Source: Gari tellinella
Taxonomy: Eukaryota > Mollusca > Bivalvia > Cardiida > Psammobiidae
Reading direction: 5' to 3'
NCBI GenBank assembly: GCA_922989275.2
Contig: OV277871.1
Location: 33,800,693-33,864,692 of the forward strand
Length of the DNA: 64,000 nucleotides
In this document: one piece after another, positions 11,031 to 23,455 of the stretch
How the letters are laid out: each line of letters starts with the position of its first letter
Position numbering within the stretch: position 1 is the first letter of the stretch
Position numbers and translations under genes: made by a program
The notes under the pieces: generated by a model
What the model was told of the DNA's origin: nothing
The model's input: the letters and a program-made list of their open reading frames with translations, nothing else
Databases searched by the model: none

Positions 11031-11879
11031 ATACAATCGATTATTCGCTCTAATGTTCGTAATAAAGAGTTTTTACTGTATTTGTAAGGTTGAAAACTGT
11101 CGAGAATATAGCGCGACGTTCTACAACGTCATTTACTGATAGCATACGTCACGTCTGTACCTAACGACGTCATTGTTTGTAAACAAATATGATAAAAGTA
11201 CAGTGGACACAACACTTTTTCACCCGTCTTCCATCTTCTTTATTCGTCCTGTTATTGATCAAAATTCAACTGTACTTAACAGTCTTTCAATAAAGAGGTT
11301 GTACTTATGCCATACAGCTAAGATATCTCGACTATGTAATTTTTGTCAATCCCGTTACCATGGTAACCCTTTTTTCACAAATAATTAGCAAATACATGCA
11401 CTTAGAAACATCAGCACAATATTTGACTAGATATAAAACTACTGCATGAAAAATGAAAACACAGTTTAATGTGATGTCATTTCATATAAGTTGTGTGCTG
11501 TTATTGGCCAAAAATGTGATTCTTATGAAAACGGTGGTTTTAGAAAAAATGCGATTTCTCCAAAAATATAGCAGCCACAGCAAAAATATTTCGTCAGTGT
11601 TTCAAGGAAACACGGTTGCATAATAAAACACCAAAATCTTAATTTGACCAAAAAACTTCAATAAGCCCCTTTTTCCCATGGCTTGTCACATATTCATACA
11701 CTTTCCTACTTTAGGTAAGTATGATCCTTATGCAGCATGAGAAGGCTGCTCTAACTTTACCGATATTTTATTCTTTCCCATCAATAAACGCACTGATATG
11801 CTAAACATACTTGCCACTCAGTTTTAAGAGATAGTTAGAAATTTCTAATAGTTTACAGATTAGTGCATTGTGCTTATGT
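11015..11879. other. No gene seen
   Basis: Unassigned sequence. Several ACGTCA-type words occur about 11100-11175. No conserved ORF. Confidence 0.4.
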
Positions 11880-11883
11880 TTAA

Positions 11884-12126
11884 CCCTTTCCCCCATAGAA
11901 GCGCCTTTTAGCGCACTCAGTTTATTCTTGCCCTGAAGAAAATAGTTCCAATTTATACATTCATAAATATGTATAATACAAAATATTTTCTATATTGTAG
12001 CAGATGATAGCTTAAAGCAGGCTGAAAGTAAAGCAGAATGTGCTTAAAGCGCATTCTGCTTTACTTTCAACCTGCTTTAAGTGGACACCTATATTCAATA
12101 CTAGAGATATGCTATGTGGGGAAGGG
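11884..12126. mobile_element. Family B MITE, intact ends
   Basis: TTAA at 11880-11883 and 12127-12130. Ends CCCTTTCCCCCATAG and GTGGGGAAGGG. Central GTGCTTAAAGCGC palindrome. Confidence 0.8.
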
Positions 12127-12130
12127 TTAA

Positions 12131-12723
12131 ACAGGAAAGAATAAGGTCTTCTCTACTCTACATAACACACAAAATATACTGTCATCAATATCTAGCAAGC
12201 TGTACGGAAATTACTGAGCCCTATGATCTTCCCATTTTCAGTTTTGGAATGTTCCAATCTAAAAATAAGTCGGTCAGGTCAGAAGAAAACACTAGTATAT
12301 GAAAATATCTTTCCATTTATTACACACTGTCGCAGTCTGTGGTAGAAACATGATCGCATATTTAAGTTGTAATATAGGAACAGAGCTCCTGATAAGGGGA
12401 GATTTTTGTTAACTTAATTTTCTGTCAATTAAAAGTAAAGTACAAATGTTACCCCCGTGTGGAGTCCCAAGTTTTTATCGTTTTGATGAAGCCACCGATG
12501 AACTGATTTTACGTCATCAATATTTTGTTGTTGCTTCCGATCTAGGATTCGTTTACTTCTGTTTAGTGGTTTTCTACAAATTGGGCTGTGGGAATTACAC
12601 AGTAACACACAATTCACTACGATTCTTGGGGAGCCATACGGGAAAAAACTCTTATTAAGCAACAGTTGATTAGTCCTGTGACAACAATCCCTCTGCTTGA
12701 AACAGTGAGATTATCAAGTGATA
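12131..12723. other. No gene recognised
   Basis: Two overlapping opposite-strand ORFs of 70-77 codons (about 12430-12660) show no family resemblance and no codon or splice context. I treat them as chance. Confidence 0.4.
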
Positions 12724-12858
12724 CAGTGGAGAATGTGTGGAGACTGTTTGCCTCCATGATAAACATGAAATATCAGAATTGTATAAAAGTTGTTCTTTTC
12801 TACGTTTTAGTGGTTTGCGTTTGCGTTTAAACGGGAAAGAATAACAGATTCTCCACTG
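12724..12858 (+). mobile_element. Internally deleted family A MITE
   Basis: Both TIRs and flanking TA are present, but the left arm of the hairpin is missing, leaving 135 bp. Confidence 0.7.
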
Positions 12859-12983
12859 TAATCTGCTATTATATCCAAGTAAAAATTGAAAAACATGAAA
12901 TAATTACCCATCACTAGGTTTGATGAGTTAATTTATAGTCGAAACAGTCAAACCTGAAGTTTTCTAAGTATGAAAGATTTTGT

Positions 12984-13350
12984 TAACCCTTTCATTGTTC
13001 ATTGGCACCAGAATACGTCTTTGCAAACTGTTTGACACTCATTTTGAAATTTCTTCTCAAACTGATTTAAAATTAACTTTGAAGAGATATTGCAGGCAAC
13101 AATGTTAAAAAAGACCACAAAATGGCAGTAAATGAGAAAAAAACTCATTTTATATTTGGCTATGAACACCATGAACCTGTTGAAAATATACTCAGAACAT
13201 TTGAAAACAGTGTAGACCCAGATCAGAGGGCTCCTAAAGGAGCCCTCTGATCAGGGTCTACATTGTTTGCTAAAACAGACCATTATTTGTTAAAATTACC
13301 AAGAATTACAGAAGTACACTGGTTCTTATCCACAAGGGAATCTAGTAACC
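12984..13350. repeat. Family E-like MITE remnant with hairpin
   Basis: Left end TTAACCCTTTCATTG. The strong hairpin at 13204-13269 (AACAGTGTAGACCCAGATCA, AGGGCTCC/GGAGCCCT core) matches the family E hairpin at 4053-4118. The right end is uncertain. Confidence 0.55.
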
Positions 13351-13586
13351 CACTAGAGTTACTAAGTGTTGAAAGGTTTTATCACTGCCTTATGCAGAAC
13401 TAAAGTGAAGCAGATAGCTTTGACTTTCATCTTGCTTTATATTGCTACATACCTCTCAGTTGAATATAGGTGCTTTGAAATTTTGGCTATTAAGGGAAAA
13501 AGTTTTGGACTGGTTTGTATAAGGCATGTCCCAGAAAATTGGCACTGTGGACATAGCATAATAGAGACCCATTTGATGTGATCGTT

Positions 13587-13835
13587 TCAAAGTATTTGAT
13601 TGGTCAGATTTGAGCTTTTGCTAGCAAAAGTTCAAATCTGACGAATCAATTGCTTGAGAACGATCTTTGACCCAACTCAAAACTCTTTACAACATTGAGC
13701 CAGGTCTTCTTCTTGTAGCGTTTTAACGTCTCTGGGTCCAAGGTTATAAAGCATCTGAGTTGATTCTTGTTATCATTTCAAGCATTTGATTGGTCTGATG
13801 TGAGCCTAGGCTCACATCTGACCAATCAAATGCTT
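13587..13835. repeat. Pair of related palindromes
   Basis: Palindrome 1 (about 13587-13660) is built on TTTGATTGGTCAGATTTGAG. Palindrome 2 (13777-13835) is near perfect, AAGCATTTGATTGGTCTGAT with GTGAGCCTAGGCTCAC at the centre. Each is followed by similar text (CTTGAGAAC, AACTCAAAA.CTTTA), suggesting a duplicated unit. Confidence 0.6.
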
Positions 13836-14018
13836 GAGAACTACTCCAGACTTAACTCAAAAGCTTTATAACCTTTGACCCAGTCCAGATATTTCATTGT
13901 TCAAAGTCTAGAAAATGTTTTGACTCGAATAATTGAGACTATGTAGGGAACATGTAGAAGATCTATATCTACACAGCTTGCAATGTTCACTTGACCTCGT
14001 TTGCCGAGGCCTGACCTA

Positions 14019-14209
14019 CAGTGGAGAATCTGTTATTCTTTCCCAATAAACGCGTTTACGCTAAAACTATTATTTCCAATACAAACAGTTTGGAGCCAAG
14101 ATAAACATGAAATATCAGAATTGTCCAAAAATGTTCTTTTCTACGTTTTAGTGCTTTGCGTTTGCGTACGTTTGCGTTTAAACGGGAAAGAATAACAGAT
14201 TCTCCACTG
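14019..14209 (+). mobile_element. Family A MITE, hairpin half deleted (191 bp)
   Basis: Flanked by TA with full TIRs. About 55 bp of the central hairpin are absent. Confidence 0.8.
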
Positions 14210-14677
14210 TACGATACGATTACACTTGCTTTTACTGAACACTATGTAATCTATCATAATGAATAATAAAACATACGATACTTATGTGTTTTCCTTATGT
14301 TTTATTGACATCTGAAAAATCTTTAAAAAAAAAAACAACACAAAAATGAGTGACAGTTTGGATCCAGATCAGACGCACGTAGTAAACTGTTTGTAAATGT
14401 GAGCCAAATAATGTTGTTTTCCGGATGTATCGACGTACAGGTAGCAACGCGCATGACCCCTGAAAGTTTTAATAGGCAATTCCAGTTTCTGATTAACAGT
14501 AGTCCATTTGTGACTTTATATACTATAGGACTGTTATCTACATCAGACCTTGTGGACTCTTCTCGTTCAATCTAAGGACAAACACTAAATAAAACTGTTC
14601 GTCATTATGTTTTCCCCTGTCAAAATGTCTTATATGTGACTTTATACTTTGTGAAAAACAGCAGACGAGAATTCTTA
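14210..14677. other. No gene; degraded hairpin
   Basis: Contains a partial GACAGTTTGGATCCAGATCA hairpin at about 14351-14400 and otherwise unassigned AT-rich sequence. Confidence 0.4.
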
Positions 14678-14913
14678 CAGTGGATAATCTGTTATTCTTT
14701 CCCAATAAACGCGTTTACGCTAAAACTATTATTTGCAGTGCAAACAGTTTGGAGCTAGATCAGACGCCGGGTAACCCGGCGTCTGATCAGGCTCCAAACT
14801 GTTTGCCACCAAGATAAACACGAATTATCAGAATTGTCCAAAAGTTGTTCTTTTCTACGTTTTAGTGCTTTACGTTTGCGTTTAAACGGGAAAGAATAAC
14901 ATATTCTCCACTG
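14678..14913 (+). mobile_element. Family A MITE
   Basis: TA-flanked, full TIRs, intact hairpin with CGCCGGGTAACCCGGCG. Confidence 0.85.
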
Positions 14914-15111
14914 TAGCAGACAATATTGCAACAGTGAAAGCGTCAGACATAATTGTTTTGGGAACAGTGGCAGACGGTTTTTATAAGGAGGGTGTCGTTG
15001 TTCGGAGGGCCATTTTGGGGAGGGAGCACTGTATGGGCATTTTGACTAAAGAAAACATCAGAGCAGGTGTCAAACAGTTTGAATCTTGATGAAACACTGA
15101 GTACAGTATTA

Positions 15112-15355
15112 CAGTGGAGAATGTGTTATTCTTTCCCAATAAACGCGTTCACGCTAAAACTTGTTTGCAATGCAAACAGTTTGGAGCCAGATCAGACGCC
15201 GGGTAACCCGGCGTCTGATCAGGCTCCAAACTGTTTGCCACCAAGATAAACATGAAATATCAGAATGGTCCAAAAGTTGTTCTTTTCTACGTTTTAGCGT
15301 TTTGCGTTTGCGTACGTTTGCGTTTAAATGGGAAAGAATAACAGATTCTCCACTG
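15112..15355 (+). mobile_element. Family A MITE
   Basis: TA-flanked, full TIRs, intact hairpin. Confidence 0.85.
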
Positions 15356-15868
15356 TATCTTCCCCACAACGGCCCTCTGGACAACGATTAACTCCTTACA
15401 ATAACGCTTGCAGCTGTTCCCTAAACCAGATGATTATGCCCAACCTGTTCACGTCTTCAATATCGTCTGCTTAAACCGGTCGTCTGCTTTTTTTTCTTCT
15501 CAAAATCATTATAATAGACATTTTGACAAAACAAGAGCCGCACGCGGCCCTAAATCACTCACGTGAGGACTTCTGTGTTACTCAATGCAAAATGAAGTTT
15601 GTCGTTGCATGTATGTGGACTGTTACATGAAGTAATTGGGAATCCGTTTGTCATTATAACTATTTGGCAAAAGGACAAATATAGCAATGATATAAATAGT
15701 GCCACAGGGGTCATGACTCAAAAACTTTTGGTAGAGGACTGCAAGGCAACGCTAGATGCCAAATATGAAAGGTCTGGGCCTTACGGGTTTCAAAGACGAA
15801 GATCTTTTTAAAAAGGTTCCATTATAAGTCTATACAAAACTGATAAACCCCGGGACAGGGCCATTTTT

Positions 15869-18038
15869 AGCTCGACTTTTTCGAAAAGTCGAGCTATTGT
15901 CGTCTGCGTCTGTGTCTGCGTCAGCGTCAGCGTCTGCGTCGGTTAAGTTTTTTGCTTAAGGTTTTTGTAAGAGTCCATTTCTCAATAACTATCAAAGGTA
16001 TCCATTTGAAACTTGGAATAGTTGTTTAGTATCAAAAGGGCAACTCATAACAACAAGGCAAGTAACCCTGGTATTTGTCATTTCAGAGTTATTGCCCTTG
16101 TTTTATTTACTTAAAAATTATAAATTAACATATCTCAATAACTATCAAAGATATCCATTTGAAACTTGGAATACTTGTTCAGTATCAAAAGGGCAACTCA
16201 TAACAACAAGGCAGGTAACCCTGGGATTTGTCATTTCAGAGTTATTACCCTTGTTTTATTTACTTAAAAATCATAAATTAACACATCTCAATAACTATCA
16301 AAGGTATCCTTTTGAAACTTGGAATAGTTGTTCAGTATCAAACGGGCAACTCATAACAACAATGCAGGTAACCCTGGGATTTGTCATTTCAGAGTTATTC
16401 CCCTTGTTTTATTTACTTGAAAATTATAAATTAACATATTTCAATAACTATCAAAGGTATCCTTTTGAAACTTGGAATAGTTGTTCAGTATCAAAAGGGC
16501 AACTCATAACAACAAGGCAAGTAACCCTGGGATTTGTCATTTCAGAGTTATTGCCCTTGTTTTATTTACGTAAAATTTATAAATTAACATATCTAAATGA
16601 CTATGAAAGATATTAACTTGTAACTTTGAATACTTGTTTAGTATCCAAAGGGCAACTCATTACAACAAGGTTGGTTACTCTGTGATTTGTAATTCCAGAG
16701 TAATTGCCCTTGTTTTATTTACTTAAAACTTGTAAATTGAAATATCTTAAAGCCACTATATTACTCCCACATAAACAGAATCAAACATTTTTCTTACATA
16801 ATATTTATGTCACTATCGTAAGCGTTCCATATAAAAAGAAGTAATACGTGGTGATATTTGAAGCAATATTGCTAACGAACAGTGAAATTTGTGGAAACAA
16901 GTAATCAAGTTTGTTTATTTTTGAATAGCGACGAAAATTTACGGACATACTCGGTAAAGCTCATTTGCATAATTCTATACAACAAGTCGAGTGCTTTACA
17001 ACCAAAGAGAGACAACTCCTTTAAGTTTGGCCGTTAAACTGATGCAATGTATACACATTGTCGCGGCCGAATCAATCACGTGACCTTTATGCGATCGATC
17101 GAGAGTTCTCGGAACCAGCCCGTAATCTTATTTGTAAACAAACCCGCTTATAATGTAAACCACCACGATAAGAATTCGACACATTTAGGTAGGATTCTTT
17201 ATGAAGTGGGTGCATATGTCAGGCTTCTTACACTCGATTTCACTTAGTTTTAATACATAGAAAATGCACACATATAAGAAATTGCGCATTTTAAACACCA
17301 ATTCGAGCGGGATTGTGCCTTTAATAACTGTCAAAGGTATTAACTTGAAATTTTAAGTAATTGTGTTATATCAAAAGGGCAACTCATTCAAACAAGAAAG
17401 GTGACCGAGGATGTGCCATTCCAGAGTTATTGCCCTTGTTTTTATTTACATAAAACTTGTCAATTGAATTTTCTCAATAACTACCATAGGTATTTACTTG
17501 AAATTTTAAATACTTGTTAAGTATCAAAAGGACAACTCATTACAAGAGGGCAGGTAACCCTGGATTTTGTTATTCCAGAGTTATTGCCCTTTGGTATTGA
17601 CTTTTTAGAATTTAATTAGATTTCTCAATAACTACCATAGGTATTAACTTGAAATACTTGAATACTTGTTCAGTTTCAAAAGGGCATCACATTTCAACAA
17701 GGCAGATAACCATGGGATTTGTCATTGCAGAGTTACTGCCCTTGTTTGACTAAGAATTTGTATATGAAATTATTCAGTAACTGTAGAAAGTTATTAATTT
17801 CAAACTTCCATTATATTAGAATTCTTGTTTATAGATATAAAGATATTGTCCTTGTTTTGACTTATAGTTTACTTTAAATGGAATGCAGGCTGTCCAATGT
17901 TAAAGTTGTTGTTGCTTACAAATTTCTATGATCAATAGGGCATTAAACACCCATACACATTCTTTAAGTTTGGAAAATGTAGCCATCTCAAGTATATGAA
18001 AGTCGAGCGTCCAGCACCCGTTTGCTGTGCTCTCGTTT
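15869..18038 (+). mobile_element. Second tandem-core element, nested
   Basis: The 5' hairpin AGCTCGACTTTTTCGAAAAG / CTTTTCGAAAAAGTCGAGCT is followed by a GTCTGCGTCAGCG run. The core has ~153-bp units (TCAATAACTATCAAAGGTAT ... AGAGTTATTGCCCTTG), five before and three after an insertion at 16751-17320. The 3' end is GAGCGTCCAGCACCC...GTGCTCTCGTTT. It sits in the outer element between GCCATTTTT and ACCCTGGGG. A 174-codon ORF across the units is a repeat artefact. Confidence 0.65.
16751..17320. mobile_element. 570-bp TTAA-target element nested in the tandem core
   Basis: TTAA at 16747-16750 and 17321-17324. Ends AGCCACTATATTACTCCC and (complement of the right end) AGGCACAATCCCGCTCG are weakly inverted. 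Joining the flanks restores a tandem unit. A relative lies at about 27390-27640, sharing ATCACGTGACCTTTAT and GATTTCACTTAGTTTT. Confidence 0.7.
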
Positions 18039-18600
18039 ACCCTGGGGTCATGATTTGAACACTTTTGGTGGAGGACCATAAGGCAACGCTAGATGCTAAA
18101 TATTATAAAAGGTCGGGGCATTATGGTTTCAGAGAAGAAGATTTTAATGGTTTTCCTACATATGTCTTTGTAAAACTGATAAACCTCGGTGGGCAGGGCC
18201 ATTTTGTACCCTGCCTGTACGAAATGTTCCGCCCGGAATTGGGGCGGAATCTCACATCCTATTCCGCCTGCATTTCCGCCTGTTTCCACTTATATGAAAT
18301 AAAGAATAAATTCCGGGCGGATTCCAGGCGGAAACGGGGCGGAATTCGGGGCGGAATATGTAAATGAGGCACATTTTACGGACGAAAAAAATTTCAGGCG
18401 GAAAAAATTCCGGGCGGAAACGGGGCGGAATATGTAAATGAGGCGGAAAATCTTCCAGGCGGAATTAGGATATGCAAATGAGGCGGAATATATTCCGGGC
18501 GGATTCCAGGCGGAAACGGGGCGGAATTTGGGGCGAAATATGTAAATGAGGCGGAAAATCTTCAGGCGGAATTAGGATATGCAAATGAAGCGGAATTTTC

Positions 18601-18988
18601 TTTGGGGCTGAAATTTTGATGCAGAATAAGTAAATAAAGGAAGGGGAATATTCAGGGTAGAAGCTTTGCAAAATCTATTTTGGGTAGAATTTGACTTCAG
18701 AACATCCTCTTTTAATTTTGCAGTCAAATTAGGCATGCCCATCACAACTTCCATCAAGGATTGCGAAAAAGAAACTCCAAGAGCTACTGAAAATAGATAA
18801 ACAACCAAAAAAGTGCATATCATTAAACTTTTTAATTGAAAAAGTAACATATTAATCAATTTAACTTACATAATCACACACCTTGATGCTGTCCTAGAAA
18901 CCAAATGTCTTATAATGTGTCTCGTATGATAAAATATCTCCTTGGAAGAACAAACCTGATATCGTTCCCCAACAGCACTATTTCTTTA
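18601..18988. other. No gene; interior flank of the GGCGGAA arm
   Basis: Unassigned AT-rich sequence. A 95-codon minus-strand ORF runs out of the repeat arm and is not supported. Confidence 0.4.
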
Positions 18989-19372
18989 ACCCATTCAACC
19001 ATAAAAAATATGCCTTTTTACACCTTTAATGTATTAGTCTGCTGAAGAAAATAGTTTATACAGACATGAATGTGCTTCATAAGAAATATTTTCTTTATCC
19101 TAGCAGATGGTAGCCTGAAATCAAAACAATGCACCTTACAGTGCATTCTGCTTTACTTTCAACCTGCTTTAACCTACATAACCCCATAAATACATCTTTA
19201 ACTTATGACCCCAAAGTTCTGTTTTTCCTATATCCTAGCAGATGGTAGCTTAAAGCAGGTTGAAATTAACTAAAGCAGAATGTGTCTTAAAGTGCATTCT
19301 ACTTTACTTTCAACCTGCTTTAAGTGGTCACTTGTCTTCAAAAGTTGAAACAAACTATGGAATAATGGTTAA
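18989..19372. repeat. Two partial family B MITEs
   Basis: TTTAACCCATTCAACCATAA ... and a second unit whose central palindrome is at about 19252-19325 and whose end is GGAATAATGGTTAA. Both are diverged. Confidence 0.55.
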
Positions 19373-19439
19373 AATGTCATGCTCCAATTATAATCAAATT
19401 AGTACTTGACAGAAATATACATAGTTTGAACTTGGAATG

Positions 19440-19600
19440 GGAATTTCTTATCCAAGTAAAAAGAGCAGGATAACACCTGCAAAATTTGATAAACAAACAG
19501 AGCAAACACAGATCAGGAACAGTCAAATCTGGGTCTTCTCAGTTTGTTAATGCCATAAAAAAGTGTCTATGAGGGAAATATTTAATCTGTCTTAACTAAT
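19440..19600. repeat. Degraded family E-like MITE
   Basis: A broken hairpin (CAAACACAGATCAGGAACAG ... TCAAATCTGGGTCTTCTCAG) with the E-type right flank GTGTCTATGAGGGAAA. Confidence 0.45.
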
Positions 19601-19764
19601 GTACAATTGTATAATCAAATATTTTACACTTATTATTTACAGAGATATTTATCAAGTCATTGTCTTTGAATTCTATTTTCTTATTAAAAACCTCATATAA
19701 ATTTGATTGGTTACAGATTATCAAACAGAAAATTTCTATCTTTGACATAAACACTTTAGCTCGT

Positions 19765-19990
19765 TTAACTCTTTCAACACTAAGTAACTCTTGTGTGTTA
19801 TTAGGTTCTCTTGTAGATCCTTTTAGTTACAAAAATATGAACCAATGTCTACTTGGAATTCTGGGTAGTTTATAAATACTGCTCTACACAAACAAACAGT
19901 GTAGACCCTGATCAGAATAGCCCTCTGAAATGGGTTTACACTGTTTGCAAATTATATAACTAGTATATTTTAAACAGGTCAATTGTGTTG
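19765..19990. repeat. Family E-like MITE remnant
   Basis: Starts TTTAACTCTTTCAACACTAA. The hairpin at about 19890-19945 (AAACAGTGTAGACCCTGATC) is partly collapsed. Confidence 0.55.
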
Positions 19991-19998
19991 ATAGAGTT

Positions 19999-20222
19999 TA
20001 CCCTTTTTGAAAATAGGTGACTATACTTAAAGCAGGTTGAAAGTAAATCAGAATGCACCTTAAGGTGCATTCTGCTTCACTTTCAGCCTGCTTTAAGCTA
20101 CCACCTGCTTGAATATAGAAAATATTCCTTATGATACATATTCATGACTATAAATTGGAACTATTGTCTTCAGCGGAGGAATAAACTAGATGCACTAAAA
20201 GGTGCTTCTATGAGGGAAAGAG
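19999..20222. mobile_element. Family B MITE
   Basis: Ends ACCCTTTTTGAAAATAGG and GAGGGAAAGAG with TTAA at 20223-20226. The left target is diverged. Central GCACCTTAAGGTGC palindrome. Confidence 0.65.
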
Positions 20223-20226
20223 TTAA

Positions 20227-20549
20227 AAAAATATGGCACAGGTAATGTTCAATTTGGCCTACAGAATTACCTAAACAAATCCATTCTAGGATCAGGATAA
20301 GTCTAGTTCTAATGACACATCCATATCAAATGTCTAAGGTTTTAGTTGCAACTTGTTTCCTAGCATAAGATGATCTCCATGTCACTGGGCATCATTCATT
20401 CACTGCCTTGTTGGTAAAAACTTGGCCAATATTTTCCCACATCAAGTGTTGACATAATCTAAAAGACAATCAGGAGACACTAAATTTAAAATATGACTTC
20501 AAATATTTATTACAAAAAAATTGAGTCTGAATTAATTTTAAAATGGATC
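20227..20549. other. No gene seen
   Basis: Unassigned AT-rich sequence. Confidence 0.4.
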
Positions 20550-20553
20550 TTAA

Positions 20554-20762
20554 GGTTGAGTACCCCTAATGAGATCGTGCCAAATTCGGTCAATATTGGA
20601 ACTCTACAGAGAGCGATCGGCCATTCTCATCAACTGCCGACCTGTTTTGAACTGTGCTGAAACATGCATGGTTCGAAACACTTTGGCAGTTGACAAGAAT
20701 GGCTGATGGACATAGAAATTAGACTACCAATTGTGGTCTGATCTTATTAGGGGTCCTAAATC
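20554..20762. mobile_element. TTAA-target MITE, 209 bp (family F)
   Basis: TTAA at 20550-20553 and 20763-20766. TIRs read GGTTGAGTACCCCTAATGAG at the left; the complement of the right end is GATTTAGGACCCCTAATAAG. Inner inverted words CATTCTCATCAACTGCC and GGCAGTTGACAAGAATG. Confidence 0.75.
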
Positions 20763-20766
20763 TTAA

Positions 20767-22137
20767 ATCATTAACTTCAGTAAGCTACTTGTTTCATCAT
20801 TAAATCGGATTAAAACCGAACTTCCTGTTCAATCTTTTAATTTTGTTTAGATTGCGTTAAATAAAAGTTAACTTTTACGCTGCATTTGACAGATACGCCA
20901 GTATATTAAATTCGCGAAAACTTAGTGACAAAATTAACTAATTGCAGTTTGGTGCACCCCAACGATAAAACAGGAGGCGTTCCGCGTGATTTATTTTAGC
21001 TTCTGGTTATCGGCATCATTCATAAAACAATGAGCGCCCAGTAAGACTCCGACGAAAACAAAATGAAGCTGCAAACCATCGAATGTCGCGGCGATAAAAG
21101 AGGTTTTAGATTGTCAAAATGAAGTTTTTCGCACCACTACGGAAAATTATCAGCAACAATATCAAAATCACAAACGACCCCTGTTAAATCTGCTAACCTT
21201 GTTATTTTAGGAAGCTTGTCATATTATTGAAATCATTCAAACATCAAATACACCTAATACACAATTGAATATTTTCGTGATATATCTAGTATATGTGGTG
21301 CGCTTCGATAAAAAATGGTACGCTTTGATCTGGAGTTCTAATCCTTACCATTTGATGATTTGGTCACATATTAATTATCATGGATGACTGGCTCACGCCG
21401 CTGTAAAGCATCACTGACTGTGTTGTACCACACAAGACAACCATCCAACATTAAAGTTCAACAACATCATGGGTTTTTCCCTTCATTTTCTGTCCTGACT
21501 CCATCATTTACATAGTTTCTGAAAAATAAAATTTATCTAAATTAGTGATGAATTAATTAGTAACCAGAATTATACTCACAGTAGGGACGGGTCCATGGAA
21601 TTTTAATTCAAATTCAATGTTCTTTCAGAGATGTCCTTGAAGTGAAAAAGTTGTGAGTTTTTGCACCTCAAAGAACTATTTTACAATAGAGTACTTTGCA
21701 AATTCAATAAGTATTTTAATGGGTACTCTCGTAACTCTGAGGGAATGGTGGGGGGAATACTCATTTGAATTTTCATTATATATATATATCATAGATTCAA
21801 AATTGCCAAAACAATGTGGAATTCTAGTGTATTAGTGTTAAAAAAACACACTAAAGAAATTGTGTTCAGTAGTGATTAAATAAATAATATATAAAGAATC
21901 AATGTGTCAAATATTTTTTTGGCGACTTTGAATTCGGATAGTTACAAAATAGACATGGTCCGAAACATCAAACACGGAAATCGACTCTCTAACTACGAAA
22001 AACGCGTAACATGCGTTTCTCGCACGTTGTCGACATTATAACAGTATCTTCTCAGCAGACTCGGTTATTAACTTCATCTTTCGACGTTTCACGTCTTTAT
22101 CACAAAAAAGCTGATCGATTCACACGCCTTTTTCATA
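20767..22137. other. No gene seen
   Basis: AT-rich, with only short ORFs. No family recognised. Confidence 0.4.
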
Positions 22138-23213
22138 AAACAAGAGCCCCATGCGGCCCTAAATCGCTCACCTGGTACCCATGATTACGGTCATGTAAAT
22201 GGACCAGTAATTATTACTTTTTCACCCCACCCACTGGTGGCCATGTTGTTTGAGCTAGTACGATTATTTGTAGAAAACTGGCAAAGGGTCACCCATGAAT
22301 CATTATTTGTGTAAAATTATTCTTAAATCAGACCAATAGTTTCAGAGAAATTGTTTTTGAAAGTTTTTCTATACAGAAATATAAGGAAAACTTGCCCCAC
22401 CAACTGGCGGCCATGCTTTTTAAGATAACAAAATGATTTTAAGAAATCTGGTAGAGGGTCATCAATTTACCATTTTTGTAAAATTATTTTGAATTTGCAA
22501 CAGTAGTTTCAGAGAAGTTTTACTATACAGTAACATAAGGAAAACGTGCCCCACCCACTGGCAGCCATGTTTTTTTTAAGATAACAAAATATTTTTTAGA
22601 AATCTGGTAGAGGGTCATCAATTGACCATTTGTGTAAAATTATTTTGAATTTGCACCAGTAGTTTCAGAGGAGAAGATTTTTAAAGTTTTTACTATACAG
22701 TAACATAAGGAAAATCTGCCCCACCCACTGGAGGCCATGTTTTTTTAGATATCAAAATAATTTTAAGAAATCTGGAAGAGGGTCACCCATGGTTCATTTG
22801 CATAAAATTACTGACAAATCGGACCAGTAGTTTTTGAAAAGAAGATTTTTAAAGTTTTCACTATATATCAATATAAGGAAAATCTGCCCCACCCACTAGC
22901 GGCCATGTTTTTTAAGATAGGAAAATTATTTTAAGAAATCTGATAGAGGGTCACCAATGGCACATTTGGGTAAAATTATTTACAATTCGGACCTGTAGTT
23001 TTTGACGAGAAGATTTTTAAAGTGTTTTCAATTGGTTGCCATGGCAACCACAATTTCAATTGGATGACCTATATTTGAAGAAATCTGAGAGAGTACCTTA
23101 CAAGGAACAATCCTATGAAGTTTTGATGAAATTGGCACAGTGGTTTCCAAGAAAAAGATCTTTGAAGAAAAAGTTTGACGACGGACGGACGACGGACACA
23201 GGGCGATCACAAT
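22138..23213 (-). mobile_element. Tandem-core element, reverse, 5' end incomplete
   Basis: Starts AAACAAGAGCCCCATGCGGC, the complement of the family 3' end. It has about five ~180-bp units with TGCCCCACCCACTGG and AATCTGGTAGAGGGTCA, and ends in ACGACGGACGGACGACGGAC then GGGCGATCACAATAG without the terminal hairpin. A related inverted fragment lies at about 24555-24790. Confidence 0.6.
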
Positions 23214-23339
23214 AGACCGTTGACTTTTCCATTTGATTTTGACCCAACACTACCGGCCGGTCACTTTATCGTGACACCGACGAAACCAGTTGTTACTATA
23301 TGCTACATGTAACCCAAAACCCTGAGCGAGGAGGGAAGT

Positions 23340-23455
23340 CATTAAAAACTACTAATTTTTAAGTCTTTGGTTTGCCCCGGCCTGGGATTGAACCCGCAAC
23401 CTCCTGCACTAGAACGGGATGCTCTACCACTGAGCTACGTACACAGACCGTGTCA
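23340..23455 (-). repeat. tRNA-like SINE head or pseudo-tRNA
   Basis: On the minus strand, TAGCTCAGTGGTAGAGC is a good A-box/D-arm and GCGGGTTCAATCCCAG a good B-box/T-arm. The acceptor stem does not pair and the anticodon loop is too long, so it is not a functional tRNA. The downstream text is consistent with a SINE body. Confidence 0.5.

Noticed and set aside
12429..12662. Pair of overlapping 70-77 codon ORFs
   Set aside because: Mirror ORFs on opposite strands, no recognised domain, no splice or promoter context.
16092..16616. 174-codon ORF on the plus strand
   Set aside because: It is the translation of ~153-bp tandem units with period-related amino-acid repeats; no start context or family.
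23384..23440. Functional tRNA gene on the minus strand
   Set aside because: Box A and B are good but the acceptor stem does not pair and the anticodon loop is too long; scored as SINE or pseudo-tRNA.
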